Assembly: GCF_900110275.1 (NCBI RefSeq)
Contig: NZ_FODC01000012.1
Span: 1-57,947, forward strand
Direction of reading: 5' to 3'
Source: Duganella sp. CF517
GTDB lineage: Bacteria; Pseudomonadota; Gammaproteobacteria; Burkholderiales; Burkholderiaceae_D
DNA: 57,947 nt
Each line of letters begins with the position of its first letter. The stretch's first letter is position 1. The notes below the pieces were generated by a model, which ran no database searches, was not told where the DNA came from, and worked only from the letters and a program-made list of their open reading frames with translations. A program made the position numbers and the translations under genes. This document shows, piece by piece, positions 1-8,302 of the stretch.

Positions 1-399
1 GGCGTAGTGGTCCATGTCGTTGCCGTCCCAGGGCTGGCTCGAGCGGCCGTGGCCGCGGCGGTCGTGGGTGATGACGCGGAAGCCGTTGTTGGCCAAGTGG
101 AAGGCCGCCGATTCCCAGCTGTCGGCGTTCAGCGGCCAGCCGTGGCTGAGCACGACCGGTTGGCCGGTGCGCGGACCCCAATCCTTGTAATAGATCTCCA
201 CGCCGTCGCGGGTGGTGATGGTGCTCACCGAGTGGGCCACCGGACCGCCTTTGGCGACCGGGGCCGCTTCGGCGGCGGCGCTCATCGTTGCCAGTGGCAC
301 GGCGACGGCGGCGACGGCGGCGGCAGCGGCGCCGGCGCTGCTGAACAGAGCGGTGCGGCGGGAAAGGTTCACAGTGGTGGTGTCAGCGGCGTTGTTCAT
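1..399 (-). CDS. Alpha/beta hydrolase, Tat-exported (3' end outside window)
   Basis: The reading frame starts at an ATG read leftward from 399 and runs off the window edge, so only about 132 residues are visible. The N-terminus carries a twin-arginine type signal (SRRTALF followed by an Ala-rich hydrophobic stretch), pointing to periplasmic export. After it come a strand/oxyanion region with the HGW motif (VVLSHGWPLNADSW) and the RGHGRSSQPWDGND segment typical of non-haem haloperoxidase/arylesterase-like hydrolases. The nucleophile elbow and the rest of the triad lie beyond the edge. It is divergent from the LysR gene starting near 576, whose product is a natural candidate regulator. The substrate cannot be told. 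Family assignment is secure; function is inferred. Confidence 0.85.
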   Translation of the reverse strand, partial: MNNAADTTTVNLSRRTALFSSAGAAAAAVAAVAVPLATMSAAAEAAPVAKGGPVAHSVSTITTRDGVEIYYKDWGPRTGQPVVLSHGWPLNADSWESAAFHLANNGFRVITHDRRGHGRSSQPWDGNDMDHYA

Positions 400-575
400 G
401 ATGTTCTTCCTTTTAGTTGATGTTTGGATATAGCTGTTTGTGCTACGATTCTTTGCAAGTTTGGCCTTGCGATGGGATGAATCTTATGCCCGCCACCGCG
501 TTTGTGGAACAGACAGCGATGCAAGCCGGCTTTGCAGAAATGCACAGCTCCCACCCCACCCCTACGCCGACACAG

Positions 576-1481
576 ATGCCAAGCAGTAACGACTTCGACT
601 GGAACGATATCCCGCTGATCCTGGCGCTGGCCCGCAGCGGCAGCATGAGCGCCACCGGCCGCCAGCTGGGCGTGGACGCGTCGACCATCAGCCGCCGCAT
701 CGCCGCCGCCGAGAAGTCCCTGAAACTGCGCCTGTTCATCCGCGACAACACCGGCTACCAGCTGACCGACGCCGGCCGCGTCTTCGTCGCCCACGGCGAG
801 ACCGTCTATGGCAGTGTCCAGAGCATGCTGCAAGCGTCGTCGCAGGAGGCGGACGCCACCGCCGGCCCGGTCAACATCACCTCGATCGATTTCCTGTTCG
901 ACTACTGGCTGCTGGACCACGTGCCCGACTTGCACGCGCAGCATCCGCACCTGCAACTGACCTTGCAGGCGGAAAACCAGAACCTGTCGTTCACGCGGCG
1001 CGAGGCCGACTTCGCCCTGCGCATGGGCAAGCCGGGCGAGGACGCGGCGCTGGTGATGCGCAAGCTGGGCGACCTCGGCTTCGCCGTCTACGGCCACCCG
1101 CGCTACGCCGACACGCCGCGCGCCTGCTGGGGCACGCAGCCGTGGATCGCCTACGACGACGCGCTGGCCGGCACCGGCGAAATGCAATGGCTGGCGGCGA
1201 TGGAGCCGCAGCCGCGCCGCGTGCTCAAGGTCAACAGCCTGAGCACGATGGTGCGCGCCTGCCGCGCCGGCGTCGGCATGGCGCTGCTGCCGTGCATCAT
1301 GGGCGAGCCGGAAGGCTTGCGCCGCATCGGCGCCGGCGTCGAGGTGCAGCGCGACATCTGGCTGCTGAGCCATCGCGACGCCGGATCGATCGCCCGCTTC
1401 AAGGCCGTCTCCGCCTGGCTGACGCAGCTGTACGCCAGCCACCAGGACGCGCTGTGCGGCGCCGGGCTCAACAACCGCTAG
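576..1481 (+). CDS. LysR-family transcriptional regulator
   Basis: From the ATG at 576 the product has 301 residues, the usual LysR length. The frame is open further upstream with possible ATGs at 417, 486 and 540; I chose 576 because the winged HTH begins right after it. The HTH (LALARSGSMSATGRQLGVDA, then STISRRIAAAEKSL) occupies roughly residues 10-65. The remainder matches an inducer-binding domain with the typical FALRMGKP and MVRACRAGVGMALLP segments. It is divergent from the alpha/beta hydrolase gene, the classic LysR arrangement, so it probably controls that gene and itself from the shared 180-bp region. The ligand is unknown. The start is the main uncertainty. Confidence 0.9.
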   Translation: MPSSNDFDWNDIPLILALARSGSMSATGRQLGVDASTISRRIAAAEKSLKLRLFIRDNTGYQLTDAGRVFVAHGETVYGSVQSMLQASSQEADATAGPVNITSIDFLFDYWLLDHVPDLHAQHPHLQLTLQAENQNLSFTRREADFALRMGKPGEDAALVMRKLGDLGFAVYGHPRYADTPRACWGTQPWIAYDDALAGTGEMQWLAAMEPQPRRVLKVNSLSTMVRACRAGVGMALLPCIMGEPEGLRRIGAGVEVQRDIWLLSHRDAGSIARFKAVSAWLTQLYASHQDALCGAGLNNR

Positions 1482-1626
1482 GCCGCCCGCCCAGCCGCGC
1501 GTAGACCCCGTCAAAACGCAGTCTGGCCCCTCCTTTTTGCAGTTCGTCACATCCCGGTGGATGTACAGGTAGCCCTTGTCTATAGTTCACTCAACGCAAC
1601 GAACTAATCAACCCAAGGAGCTCAAA

Positions 1627-1842
1627 ATGAACATCGCAAAAAACATGGAAGCCATCTTCGTCGCCACCATCATGGTCGCCTGCGCCACCAGCTTCGCCAC
1701 CGCCGCCGTGCCGGCAACCCGCGCAGTCGCACCGGCCACCGCGCCGGCGGCGGCAGTCGTCGCCAAGGCCGGCACCGGCGCCATGCAGGTGGTGACGGTC
1801 ACCGCCAAGCGCCTGACGGCCGCCGAAAAAGCCGCGCTGTGA
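1627..1842 (+). CDS. Small secreted protein of unknown function (71 aa)
   Basis: The ATG at 1627 is preceded by an AAGGAG ribosome-binding site at ideal spacing. The product has a short basic N-terminus, a hydrophobic signal core (IFVATIMVACATSFATA) and a likely cleavage after an Ala-x-Ala site. The mature part is Ala/Pro/Val-rich and ends in VVTVTAKRLTAAEKAAL. I recognise no domain. The GIN-domain gene follows 38 bp downstream on the same strand, so the two are probably cotranscribed and both exported. Expression looks likely from the strong RBS; function is unknown. Confidence 0.7.
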   Translation: MNIAKNMEAIFVATIMVACATSFATAAVPATRAVAPATAPAAAVVAKAGTGAMQVVTVTAKRLTAAEKAAL

Positions 1843-1880
1843 TTCCACTGTAATCCCCACCGACGAAGATGGAGCGCATC

Positions 1881-2648
1881 ATGAAAAAATACCTGAAGGC
1901 CGCGATGCTGGCCACGGCGTTGTGCAGCGGCGCCGGCGCCGCGCTGGCCGCGGACGTCGTCAGCGAGAGCCGCAGTGTCGATGCGCGCGCCGTCAACGTC
2001 GATCTCGATGGCGTCATCAGCCTGAAAATCAAACAGGGCGCGGTCGCTTCGCTGACCTTGTACGGCGAACCGGACGCGCTGAAGAAGGTGACGGTGCAGC
2101 AGAGCGGCGACACCCTGCGCATTGGCACCGCCAAGACCAACACCATCAACATCGGCGGCAAAAAGGATTTGCGCGCCGAGTTGACCTTGCCGAACCTGCG
2201 CGCGCTGGCATCGGGCGGCGTGGGCGCCACCGAAGTGACGGGATTCAGCGGCGACAACCTGCGCCTGGCGCTGGAAGGCGCCGGCTCGGTGAAGGTCAAC
2301 GCCCAATACCGCAATGTCGACGTCAAGCTGGGCGGGGTAGGCGGCATGACCGTCAACACCGGCAACAGCGACAACGTCGAACTGCATCTTAACGGTGCTG
2401 GCCGCATAGAGATGATCGGCCAGACCAAGCAATTGAACGCCAGCCTCGGTGGCGTCGGCAGCCTCGATGCGCAGCAGCTGCGCGCCGAAACGGTCGACGT
2501 CAACATGTCCGGCCTTGGCAGCGCGTCGGTGTACGCGCGGAACACCGCCAAGCTCACCCTGAGCGGTCTCGGTTCGGCCACCGTGTACGGCAACCCGACC
2601 AATCGCAAGTCCGTCGCCAACGGTTTGGGCAGCGTGAGCTGGCAGTAA
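1881..2648 (+). CDS. Secreted GIN-domain (DUF2807-type) protein
   Basis: The start at 1881 is favoured over the in-frame ATG at 1869 because GGAG lies about 9 bases upstream of it. A signal peptide (KKYLKAAMLATALCSGAGAALA) is followed by a domain of repeating short strands with Gly-rich turns: GGVGATEV, GAGSVKV, GGVGGMTV, NGAGRIEM, GGVGSLDA, SGLGSASV, SGLGSATV. This is the pattern of the head-GIN/DUF2807 right-handed beta-helix found in periplasmic or outer-surface proteins. Its biochemical role in the family is unclear; adhesion or a scaffold role is a guess. It is the second gene after the small secreted peptide and is followed by a strong terminator at 2711. Confidence 0.85.
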   Translation: MKKYLKAAMLATALCSGAGAALAADVVSESRSVDARAVNVDLDGVISLKIKQGAVASLTLYGEPDALKKVTVQQSGDTLRIGTAKTNTINIGGKKDLRAELTLPNLRALASGGVGATEVTGFSGDNLRLALEGAGSVKVNAQYRNVDVKLGGVGGMTVNTGNSDNVELHLNGAGRIEMIGQTKQLNASLGGVGSLDAQQLRAETVDVNMSGLGSASVYARNTAKLTLSGLGSATVYGNPTNRKSVANGLGSVSWQ

Positions 2649-2710
2649 GGAACGCGCCGGGCGCTGGTATAGCGCCGGCAGCAACAGGAAACACATGGGT
2701 GTGTTTTTTT

Positions 2711-2748
2711 CCGTCCGGGAGGATGATCTCCACCCGGACGGTTTTTTT
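2711..2748 (+). terminator. Intrinsic terminator after the GIN-domain gene
   Basis: A 9-bp perfect stem (CCGTCCGGG at 2711-2719 paired with CCCGGACGG at 2733-2741) is followed immediately by seven T residues. It is oriented to stop plus-strand transcripts and abuts the stop codon of the converging Tad-locus lipoprotein gene. On the minus strand the hairpin is followed by A residues, so it is not a canonical terminator in that direction. Confidence 0.9.
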
Positions 2749-3517
2749 ATTTGAAGCGGCCGCCCACGGCGGCGTCGTGCCCAAGGACGATGCGCATGTC
2801 GGCGCGCGACGACTTTTCGTTTTTCGCCGTCAGCGGCAGGCCCAAACGCTCCGACAGCGATTCCGCCATCGCTTGCTGCTCCATCTGGTATTCGATACGG
2901 CTGACCGGCACGCCGAAGTTCTTCACGTTCGTCAGCCGCACGGTCTTCAATCCCTCCACGCTCAACGAGCGCGCCAGCCGCGCGGCGGCGCCATTGATGC
3001 CGTTGCCGTTGCTGATTTCCAGACGCACCGGCAAGGCCGCCGCGGGACTTGCCGGCGCGCCCGGCATCGGCATCCGCGCCGGCATCGGCGCCGGCATCGC
3101 CATGGCTGTCGCCGCCACCGGCACGATGCGCAGCACCTCGACCAGCGCGCCGCCCAGCCGGCGCACCTCGGTGCGCGGCATCGACGCCGACGGCTCCGGC
3201 GCGGCGTCGCGCGGCGCGGCGGCTTTCTCCTGCAGCAGCGCGTAGTCGCGCCGCACATCGTGCGCGCGCAAGGTGGCCGCCTGCCCATACATCGTGCGTG
3301 CCCGCTCGCGCTGGCCGTCCGACTCCAGCGCCGCCGCCAGCGCCTCCCACCTGGCCGCGTCCATCGGGTCGGACAGGCAGGCCCGCTCCAGCGCCGTGAC
3401 GACCTGGCCGCCCGGCGCCACGGCCGCTGGCGGCTCGATCGACGGCGCCTGCTTCTGCATGCCGCCGCATGCGATCAGCGCCAGGCCGGCGGCTGTCGCC
3501 AACAGTGTTTTCTTCAT
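2747..3517 (-). CDS. Tad-locus lipoprotein with TPR-like region and LytR_C-type domain
   Basis: The 256-residue product starts MKKTLLATAAGLALIACGG, a lipoprotein signal with the lipobox Cys at residue 17. Residues about 40-100 look like a TPR-type helical region (LERACLSDPMDAARWEALAAALE, QRERARTMYGQAATL), as in TadD. The C-terminal 90 residues (VRLEISNGNGINGAAARLA, VSRIEYQ) match the LytR/CpsA/Psr C-terminal domain. It is the last gene of the Tad locus, 9 bp after tadC. TadD proteins are lipoproteins of the outer-membrane secretin complex, so a role in assembling or anchoring the pore is likely. The fusion with a LytR_C domain is seen here; its ligand is unknown. Confidence 0.75.
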   Translation of the reverse strand: MKKTLLATAAGLALIACGGMQKQAPSIEPPAAVAPGGQVVTALERACLSDPMDAARWEALAAALESDGQRERARTMYGQAATLRAHDVRRDYALLQEKAAAPRDAAPEPSASMPRTEVRRLGGALVEVLRIVPVAATAMAMPAPMPARMPMPGAPASPAAALPVRLEISNGNGINGAAARLARSLSVEGLKTVRLTNVKNFGVPVSRIEYQMEQQAMAESLSERLGLPLTAKNEKSSRADMRIVLGHDAAVGGRFK

Positions 3518-3526
3518 GTCGGACTC

Positions 3527-4465
3527 CTAATGGTTTCCAAGGGTTGGCAATACCGAACGGTATATCTGTATCCCGGCCGGCCCGACCAGCACCAGCATCA
3601 ACGTCGGGAAGATGCAAAAGATCAGCGGGAACAACAGCTTCAGGCCGATCTTCGCGGCCGCTTCCTCGGCCTGCACGCTACGCTTGCTGCGCAAATTATC
3701 CGAATGCACGCGCAGCGAATCGCCCATGCTGGTGCCGAAACGCTCGGACTGGATCAGCATCGCCACCAGCGTATCGACATCTTCGACGCCGCTGCGCAAG
3801 GCCAGGTTGCGCAAGGCGCGCTCCTTGCTGAAGCCGGCCCGCATCTCCATCAACACCAGTTGCAGCTCCTGCGCCAGCGCCATGCTCTTGATATGGATCT
3901 CGCCGGCCACCTTGGCCAGCGCGCGCTCCAGACTCAGTCCGGCCTCCACGCACACGGTCAGCAGGTCCAGCGCGTCGGGAAAGGTCTCGAAGATCTCCCG
4001 GCAACGGTCGGTCGCCTTGCGCGTCAAGACCACGTTGGGCAGGTAATAGCCGATGCCCGCCATGAGCAGCAGCAGGTACAGGAAGCCTTTTGGCGGGCCG
4101 CCGTGCGATGCGGTGATGACCAGCAGCGCCGTCACGCCCGGCAATCCCAGCGCCAGGACGGTCTTGGCGGCGAAGTACAACGACGGCGCCGCCGCGTTGC
4201 GCCAGCCGGCGTTCATGAAGCGGGTGCGCAATGGCGAGCGCTCCCACCCGTCCTCCGGCAACGACAGGCGCGAAAACGGTTGCGCCGCATGCGCGATCTT
4301 CTCTGCCCAGCCGCCGGCGGCCTCCGGCGCCGCCTGCTCCGGCTCCACCACGTCGTTCAGCCGCTCGCGCACCTGCACCGGCGAAAAAGTCCTCAGCGCC
4401 AGCATCACGATGCCAGCGACGACGATGAACACTATCGCCAGGAAGATGATCTGCTGTCCATCCAT
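3527..4465 (-). CDS. tadC: Tad pilus inner-membrane platform protein TadC
   Basis: This is a 312-residue type II secretion F-family protein. There is an N-terminal membrane segment (IIFLAIVFIVVAGIVMLAL), a cytoplasmic region, a central membrane pair (VLALGLPGVTALLVI and FLYLLLLMAGIGYYLP), the conserved F-domain core (FETFPDALDLLTVCVEAGLS, LERALAKVAGEI), and a final membrane helix (LLFPLIFCIFPTLMLVLVGP). The ATG at 4465 has AAGGAG upstream. TadC forms, with TadB, the platform that couples the TadA ATPase to Flp pilin extrusion. It lies 12 bp downstream of tadB in the same operon. Confidence 0.93.
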   Translation of the reverse strand: MDGQQIIFLAIVFIVVAGIVMLALRTFSPVQVRERLNDVVEPEQAAPEAAGGWAEKIAHAAQPFSRLSLPEDGWERSPLRTRFMNAGWRNAAAPSLYFAAKTVLALGLPGVTALLVITASHGGPPKGFLYLLLLMAGIGYYLPNVVLTRKATDRCREIFETFPDALDLLTVCVEAGLSLERALAKVAGEIHIKSMALAQELQLVLMEMRAGFSKERALRNLALRSGVEDVDTLVAMLIQSERFGTSMGDSLRVHSDNLRSKRSVQAEEAAAKIGLKLLFPLIFCIFPTLMLVLVGPAGIQIYRSVLPTLGNH

Positions 4466-4477
4466 GTCGCGCTCCTT

Positions 4478-5455
4478 TTATATCCTGATGCGTATCATTT
4501 TCCGCATCCACAAGACACCGCCCGCGGCGACCGCGCTCGAGTACCACATCAGCCGCACGCCGATCGGATCGGTCCACAGGACCTGGATGTAATCGCGGCT
4601 GGTGACGGTCATCAGCAGCATCACCGCCAGCGGCAGCAACCCCAGTATCCAGGCCGACATCCGGCCTTCGGCGGACATCACCCGCACCTGCCCCAGCAAC
4701 TTGAGGCGGGCCCGTATCAGCCGGCTGATATTGCCCAGCACCTCGGCCAGGTTGCCGCCGGACTCGCGCTGTATCAGCACCGCGATGACCAGATAGCGCA
4801 GGTCCGTCAACGGCACCCGCACCGCAAGGTTGTGCAACGCCTCGTTCATCGGCACGCCGTAGTTGATCTCCTCGTAGGCGAATTTGAATTCGCCGGCGAT
4901 CGGCTCGGGCATTTCTTCGCCGACCATCTGCATCACGTTGGCGAAGGAGTGGCCGGCGCGCAGCGCCCGGCCGAGGAAATCGGCCGCCTCCGGCAATTGC
5001 TCCTCCAGCTTGGTCAGGCGCGCGCGCCGCGTGCGCATCAACAGTATCCCCGGCGTGGCCAGCGCCAGCGCCACCATGGCGCATGCCGCCAGCGTCGGCA
5101 TATCCAGCATGCGCGCGCCGACCACGCCGAGCGCCAGCATCGCCGCCGAGCACCCGAGGAACTGCGCCACCGACCAGCGCACGCCCGCCTGCAGCAGCAG
5201 ATTGTCGAGCGCACCCAGGCGCGAGATGCGCCGCAGTTGCCGTTCCAGCGCCGGCAGGCTGCTGTAGGTGCGCCCTTTGAGGATATCGACACGTTCGATG
5301 CCGCCCTCGCCGCGCTCGGCCATCAGGCGCAGGCGCTTGGCGATGCGCCGCGCGCCGCGGCCATGGGCGCCGGACCACCACAGCCACGCGCCCTCGATCA
5401 TCAGGATCACGGCCGCGAACAGCAGCACCGCAAAGGAGGAGAAGACGGCGTCCAT
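4478..5455 (-). CDS. tadB: Tad pilus inner-membrane platform protein TadB
   Basis: This is a 325-residue F-family protein with an N-terminal membrane helix (FAVLLFAAVILMIEGAWLWW), two central helices, the F-domain motif (EQLPEAADFLGRALRAGHSF, FKFAYEEINYGVPMNEAL, IQRESGGNLAEVLGNISRLI) and a terminal membrane pair. RALRAGHS and ESGGNLAEVL are characteristic of TadB. It lies between tadA (5 bp upstream) and tadC. It builds the inner-membrane platform with TadC. Confidence 0.93.
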   Translation of the reverse strand: MDAVFSSFAVLLFAAVILMIEGAWLWWSGAHGRGARRIAKRLRLMAERGEGGIERVDILKGRTYSSLPALERQLRRISRLGALDNLLLQAGVRWSVAQFLGCSAAMLALGVVGARMLDMPTLAACAMVALALATPGILLMRTRRARLTKLEEQLPEAADFLGRALRAGHSFANVMQMVGEEMPEPIAGEFKFAYEEINYGVPMNEALHNLAVRVPLTDLRYLVIAVLIQRESGGNLAEVLGNISRLIRARLKLLGQVRVMSAEGRMSAWILGLLPLAVMLLMTVTSRDYIQVLWTDPIGVRLMWYSSAVAAGGVLWMRKMIRIRI

Positions 5456-5460
5456 GGCGC

Positions 5461-6807
5461 CTACTCGTAGATCCGGTCGGGATCGAAGACCGAATCGGGC
5501 ACCGGTACGCCGAACATGCGCAGGCGCTCGGCGAAGCGCGGCCGCACGCCGGTGGCGGAAAACATGCCTTGCACCTTGCCGTTGGCGTCCACGCCCTTTT
5601 GCTCGTAGCGGAAAATCTCGTGCATGGCGATCACCTCCCCTTCCATCCCGGTCACCTCCTGCAGGCTGACCAGCTTGCGCGTGCCGTCGGTCAGGCGCGA
5701 GACCTGCATCACCACCGTCACGGCGGCGCAGATCTGCTGGCGCGTGGCGCGCGAGGTCAGGTTCACGCCGGCCATGCTGACCATGTTCTCCAGCCGCGCC
5801 AGCGCATCGCGCGGGGTGTTCGAGTGGACCGTTGCCAGCGAGCCTTCGTGGCCGGTGTTCATCGCCTGCAGCATGTCGAGCGCCTCGGCGCCGCGCACCT
5901 CGCCGAGGATGATGCGGTCGGGCCGCATCCGCAGCGCGTTGCGCACCAGCGAGCGCTGATTGACCTCGCCCTTGCCCTCGATGTTGGGCGGGCGCGTCTC
6001 GAGCCGGACCACGTGCGGCTGGCGCATCTGCAGCTCGGCCGCGTCCTCGATGGTGACGATGCGCTCGGACGCCGGAATGAACCCGGACAGCACGTTGAGC
6101 ATCGTGGTCTTGCCGCTGCCGGTGCCGCCGGAGATCAGGATGTTGATCTTGGCGTGGCCCAGCGCCTTGAGCACCTGCACCATGGGCGGCGTCAGGCTGC
6201 GGTTGTCGAGCAGGTTCTCGATCGTCAGCGGGTTGACGGAAAAGCGCCGGATCGACAGGATCGGGCCATCGATCGCCAGCGGCGGAATGATGGCGTTCAC
6301 GCGCGAGCCGTCCGGCAGGCGGGCGTCGACCATCGGGCTCGATTCGTCCACCCGCCGCCCCACGCGCGAGACGATCTTCTCGATGATCTTCATCAGGTGG
6401 GCGTTATCGTTGAAGGTGACGCCGGTCAGCTCCAGGCGGCCGGCGCGCTCGACATACACCTTGGCGTGGGTGTTGACCAGGATGTCCGACACGCCGGGAT
6501 CGGCCAGCAGCGGCTCCAGCGGGCCGAAGCCGAGCATCTCGTGCTGGATGTCGAGCACCAGGTTGTGGCGCTCGTGCTGGTTCAGCACGATGCGCTCCTC
6601 CTCGATGATGCGCTGGACCAGCAGCGCCAGCTCGTGCTTGAACTGCTCCGGCGTGAGCCGCTGCAGGCGTTCCAGGTCGATCCGGTCCATGATCGTCTGG
6701 TGCATGCTCTTCTTCAGTTCCTGGTAGGCCGCGGCGGCCAGCCCGGGCGGACCGCTGTTGCCCTGCCGCCCGTCCTCGCCGCTGGCCAAACGCTCGCGTA
6801 AGCTCAT
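5461..6807 (-). CDS. tadA: Tad pilus assembly ATPase TadA/CpaF
   Basis: The ATG at 6807 is preceded by GGAG at 9 bases, so I prefer it to an upstream TTG. The product is 448 residues. The N-terminal helical region (LTPEQFKHELALLVQRI) and the ADPGVSDILVN segment are CpaF hallmarks. Walker A is GGTGSGKT (about residues 227-234), followed by the Asp box (IVTIEDAAELQM), Walker B (MRPDRIILGEVRGAEALDML) and His box (TGHEGSLATVHSN). It is the hexameric ATPase that powers Flp pilus extension (and retraction in some species). It lies between tadZ and tadB in one operon. Confidence 0.96.
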   Translation of the reverse strand: MSLRERLASGEDGRQGNSGPPGLAAAAYQELKKSMHQTIMDRIDLERLQRLTPEQFKHELALLVQRIIEEERIVLNQHERHNLVLDIQHEMLGFGPLEPLLADPGVSDILVNTHAKVYVERAGRLELTGVTFNDNAHLMKIIEKIVSRVGRRVDESSPMVDARLPDGSRVNAIIPPLAIDGPILSIRRFSVNPLTIENLLDNRSLTPPMVQVLKALGHAKINILISGGTGSGKTTMLNVLSGFIPASERIVTIEDAAELQMRQPHVVRLETRPPNIEGKGEVNQRSLVRNALRMRPDRIILGEVRGAEALDMLQAMNTGHEGSLATVHSNTPRDALARLENMVSMAGVNLTSRATRQQICAAVTVVMQVSRLTDGTRKLVSLQEVTGMEGEVIAMHEIFRYEQKGVDANGKVQGMFSATGVRPRFAERLRMFGVPVPDSVFDPDRIYE

Positions 6808-6823
6808 TTTCTGCTCCAGCAAA

Positions 6824-7996
6824 TCAATCGTTGTCGGTGCGCCCGAACAGGCGGTCGAACAGGCCCTTGCTTTCCGAAACGCGGCGCGCCGTCACCAGCT
6901 CCACCAGGTCGGCCAGGCTGCGCGCCACCGCGCTGCTGCGCGACAGCTGCAGCACCGGGATGCCCTGGTTGACCGAGTCCGTGGCCGACATGTAATCGTT
7001 GGGCACCGTGTGCATCACTTCCGCGCCCAATGCCTGCTCCAGGTCCATCAGCCGCAGCTTGCCGCCCTTTTCGTAGCGGTTGACGATCAGGCGGGTGCGC
7101 TCGCTCGGATAGCCCAGCGAACGGAAGATGTCGAGCAGGCGGCGGCCGTCGCGGATATCCGGCAGCGCCAGTTGCAGCACCGGGTAGATGGCGTCCGCCT
7201 GGTCGAGCGCGCGCAGCGAGATGGCGTCGATCTGGCGCCCGACATCGAGCACGATGTAGTCGTAGTGCTGGCGCGCCACGCGCAGGATGGCGTCCATGTG
7301 CTCCGGCTTCATGTCGACCAGGTGGTTGGGATCGTCGGCCGCCGCCAGCACGCCGAAATTCGACGCCACGTGCACCAGGCAGGAGTCGAGGAAGGAGCCG
7401 TCCATCCGGCTGATCTGGCCGCAGATGTCGGACAGGGTCATCGCCGGCTTCTGGTCCGACACGTACAGCGTGGCGTCGCCGAACTGGCCGTGCAGGTCGA
7501 TCAGCAGCACCTTCTTGTCGGCCAGCGCGGCCAGCGCATAGCCGAAATTGGTCGACAAGAACGTGGCGCCGCTGCCGCCCTTGCACGAGATGAAGGCGAG
7601 CACCTTGCCGTCGCGCATCTGGCTGACGCCGGCCGCCACCTCGATCCGGTCCATCGACTCGTGGAAGGCCTTGTGCACCAGCGGCAGCTGCAGCACCTCG
7701 CGCATGCCGGCCCGCATCGCGCGGATCAGCAAATCCTGCTGCGGCTCGCGCGTGAGCAGCATGAACGACGCCGACGGATAGGTCTTGCCGAGGCGTTCGA
7801 CCAGGTCGGCCTCGCCGGGTTCGACGTCGCTGGCGTCGAAGATCACCAGCTCCGGCGACTCCGGCAGCTGCCGCTCGACGGCGTCGCGCAGGCCGTTGCG
7901 CGACGCCACCAGCTGCACCGCCGGCATGCGCGCCGACCCTTGTGCGGCGATTTCCGCGTGTAGCAGGCTGTCCCTGCTGATCATCAATGCTTTCAT
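6824..7996 (-). CDS. tadZ: TadZ/CpaE, ParA-like polar localisation ATPase of the Tad pilus
   Basis: The 390-residue product has an N-terminal receiver-like fold without obvious phosphorylation residues (about 1-115) and a C-terminal MinD/ParA-like domain. The deviant Walker A reads CKGGSGAT (about residues 138-145): the signature Lys is present, but the P-loop Lys before Thr is replaced by Ala, as in the atypical TadZ group. VLLIDLHGQFGDATLY and the DYIVLDVGRQ segment give the Walker A' and B strands. TadZ marks the pole where the Tad machine is built. It lies 9 bp after the small lipoprotein gene and 16 bp before tadA. Confidence 0.92.
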   Translation of the reverse strand: MKALMISRDSLLHAEIAAQGSARMPAVQLVASRNGLRDAVERQLPESPELVIFDASDVEPGEADLVERLGKTYPSASFMLLTREPQQDLLIRAMRAGMREVLQLPLVHKAFHESMDRIEVAAGVSQMRDGKVLAFISCKGGSGATFLSTNFGYALAALADKKVLLIDLHGQFGDATLYVSDQKPAMTLSDICGQISRMDGSFLDSCLVHVASNFGVLAAADDPNHLVDMKPEHMDAILRVARQHYDYIVLDVGRQIDAISLRALDQADAIYPVLQLALPDIRDGRRLLDIFRSLGYPSERTRLIVNRYEKGGKLRLMDLEQALGAEVMHTVPNDYMSATDSVNQGIPVLQLSRSSAVARSLADLVELVTARRVSESKGLFDRLFGRTDND

Positions 7997-8005
7997 GGTG
8001 GGTCC

Positions 8006-8284
8006 TTACTTGGAGTCGCTGCTGATCATGAACGTCGGCGCCGGCGGTGCCGTCCCGCTGAAGGTGCGTTGATACCGTTCGTAGGCGCCCTGCGCGGCCT
8101 TGCCGTCCATGCCGGCCACCGCACCGTCGCCGCGGCGCGGCGCCGGATCGATGATCTGCTGCGCCAGCGCGGTGCGGGTGGCGCCGCCGAACTGCCGGTC
8201 CCATTGCGGCGTGCTCTTGCCGAGCGGCGTGTTGACGCAGGCGGCCAACGCGCATACCGCCAGCATGCTGATTAAGATTCGCAT
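8006..8284 (-). CDS. Small Tad-locus lipoprotein (92 aa)
   Basis: The product starts MRILISMLAVCALAAC, a lipoprotein signal with lipobox Cys at residue 16. The mature part contains TPQWDRQFGGATRTALAQQ and an Ala/Gly-rich tail with YERYQRTFSG, and no domain I can name. The position between the secretin gene and tadZ corresponds to where other Tad loci carry rcpB/cpaD, the accessory outer-membrane factor. It could be a reduced functional analogue or a pilotin for the RcpA secretin. That role is inferred only from position and lipidation. Confidence 0.75.
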   Translation of the reverse strand: MRILISMLAVCALAACVNTPLGKSTPQWDRQFGGATRTALAQQIIDPAPRRGDGAVAGMDGKAAQGAYERYQRTFSGTAPPAPTFMISSDSK

Positions 8285-8302
8285 AGTCGGTCCCAGGGGT
8301 GA

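Noticed and set aside
2657..2678. Small hairpin GGCGCT/AGCGCC just after the GIN gene
   Set aside because: The stem is only six base pairs with no T-run; the real terminator is at 2711.
2699..5470. A 923-codon open frame on the plus strand
   Set aside because: It is antisense to tadB, tadC and the lipoprotein gene and its product is low-complexity.
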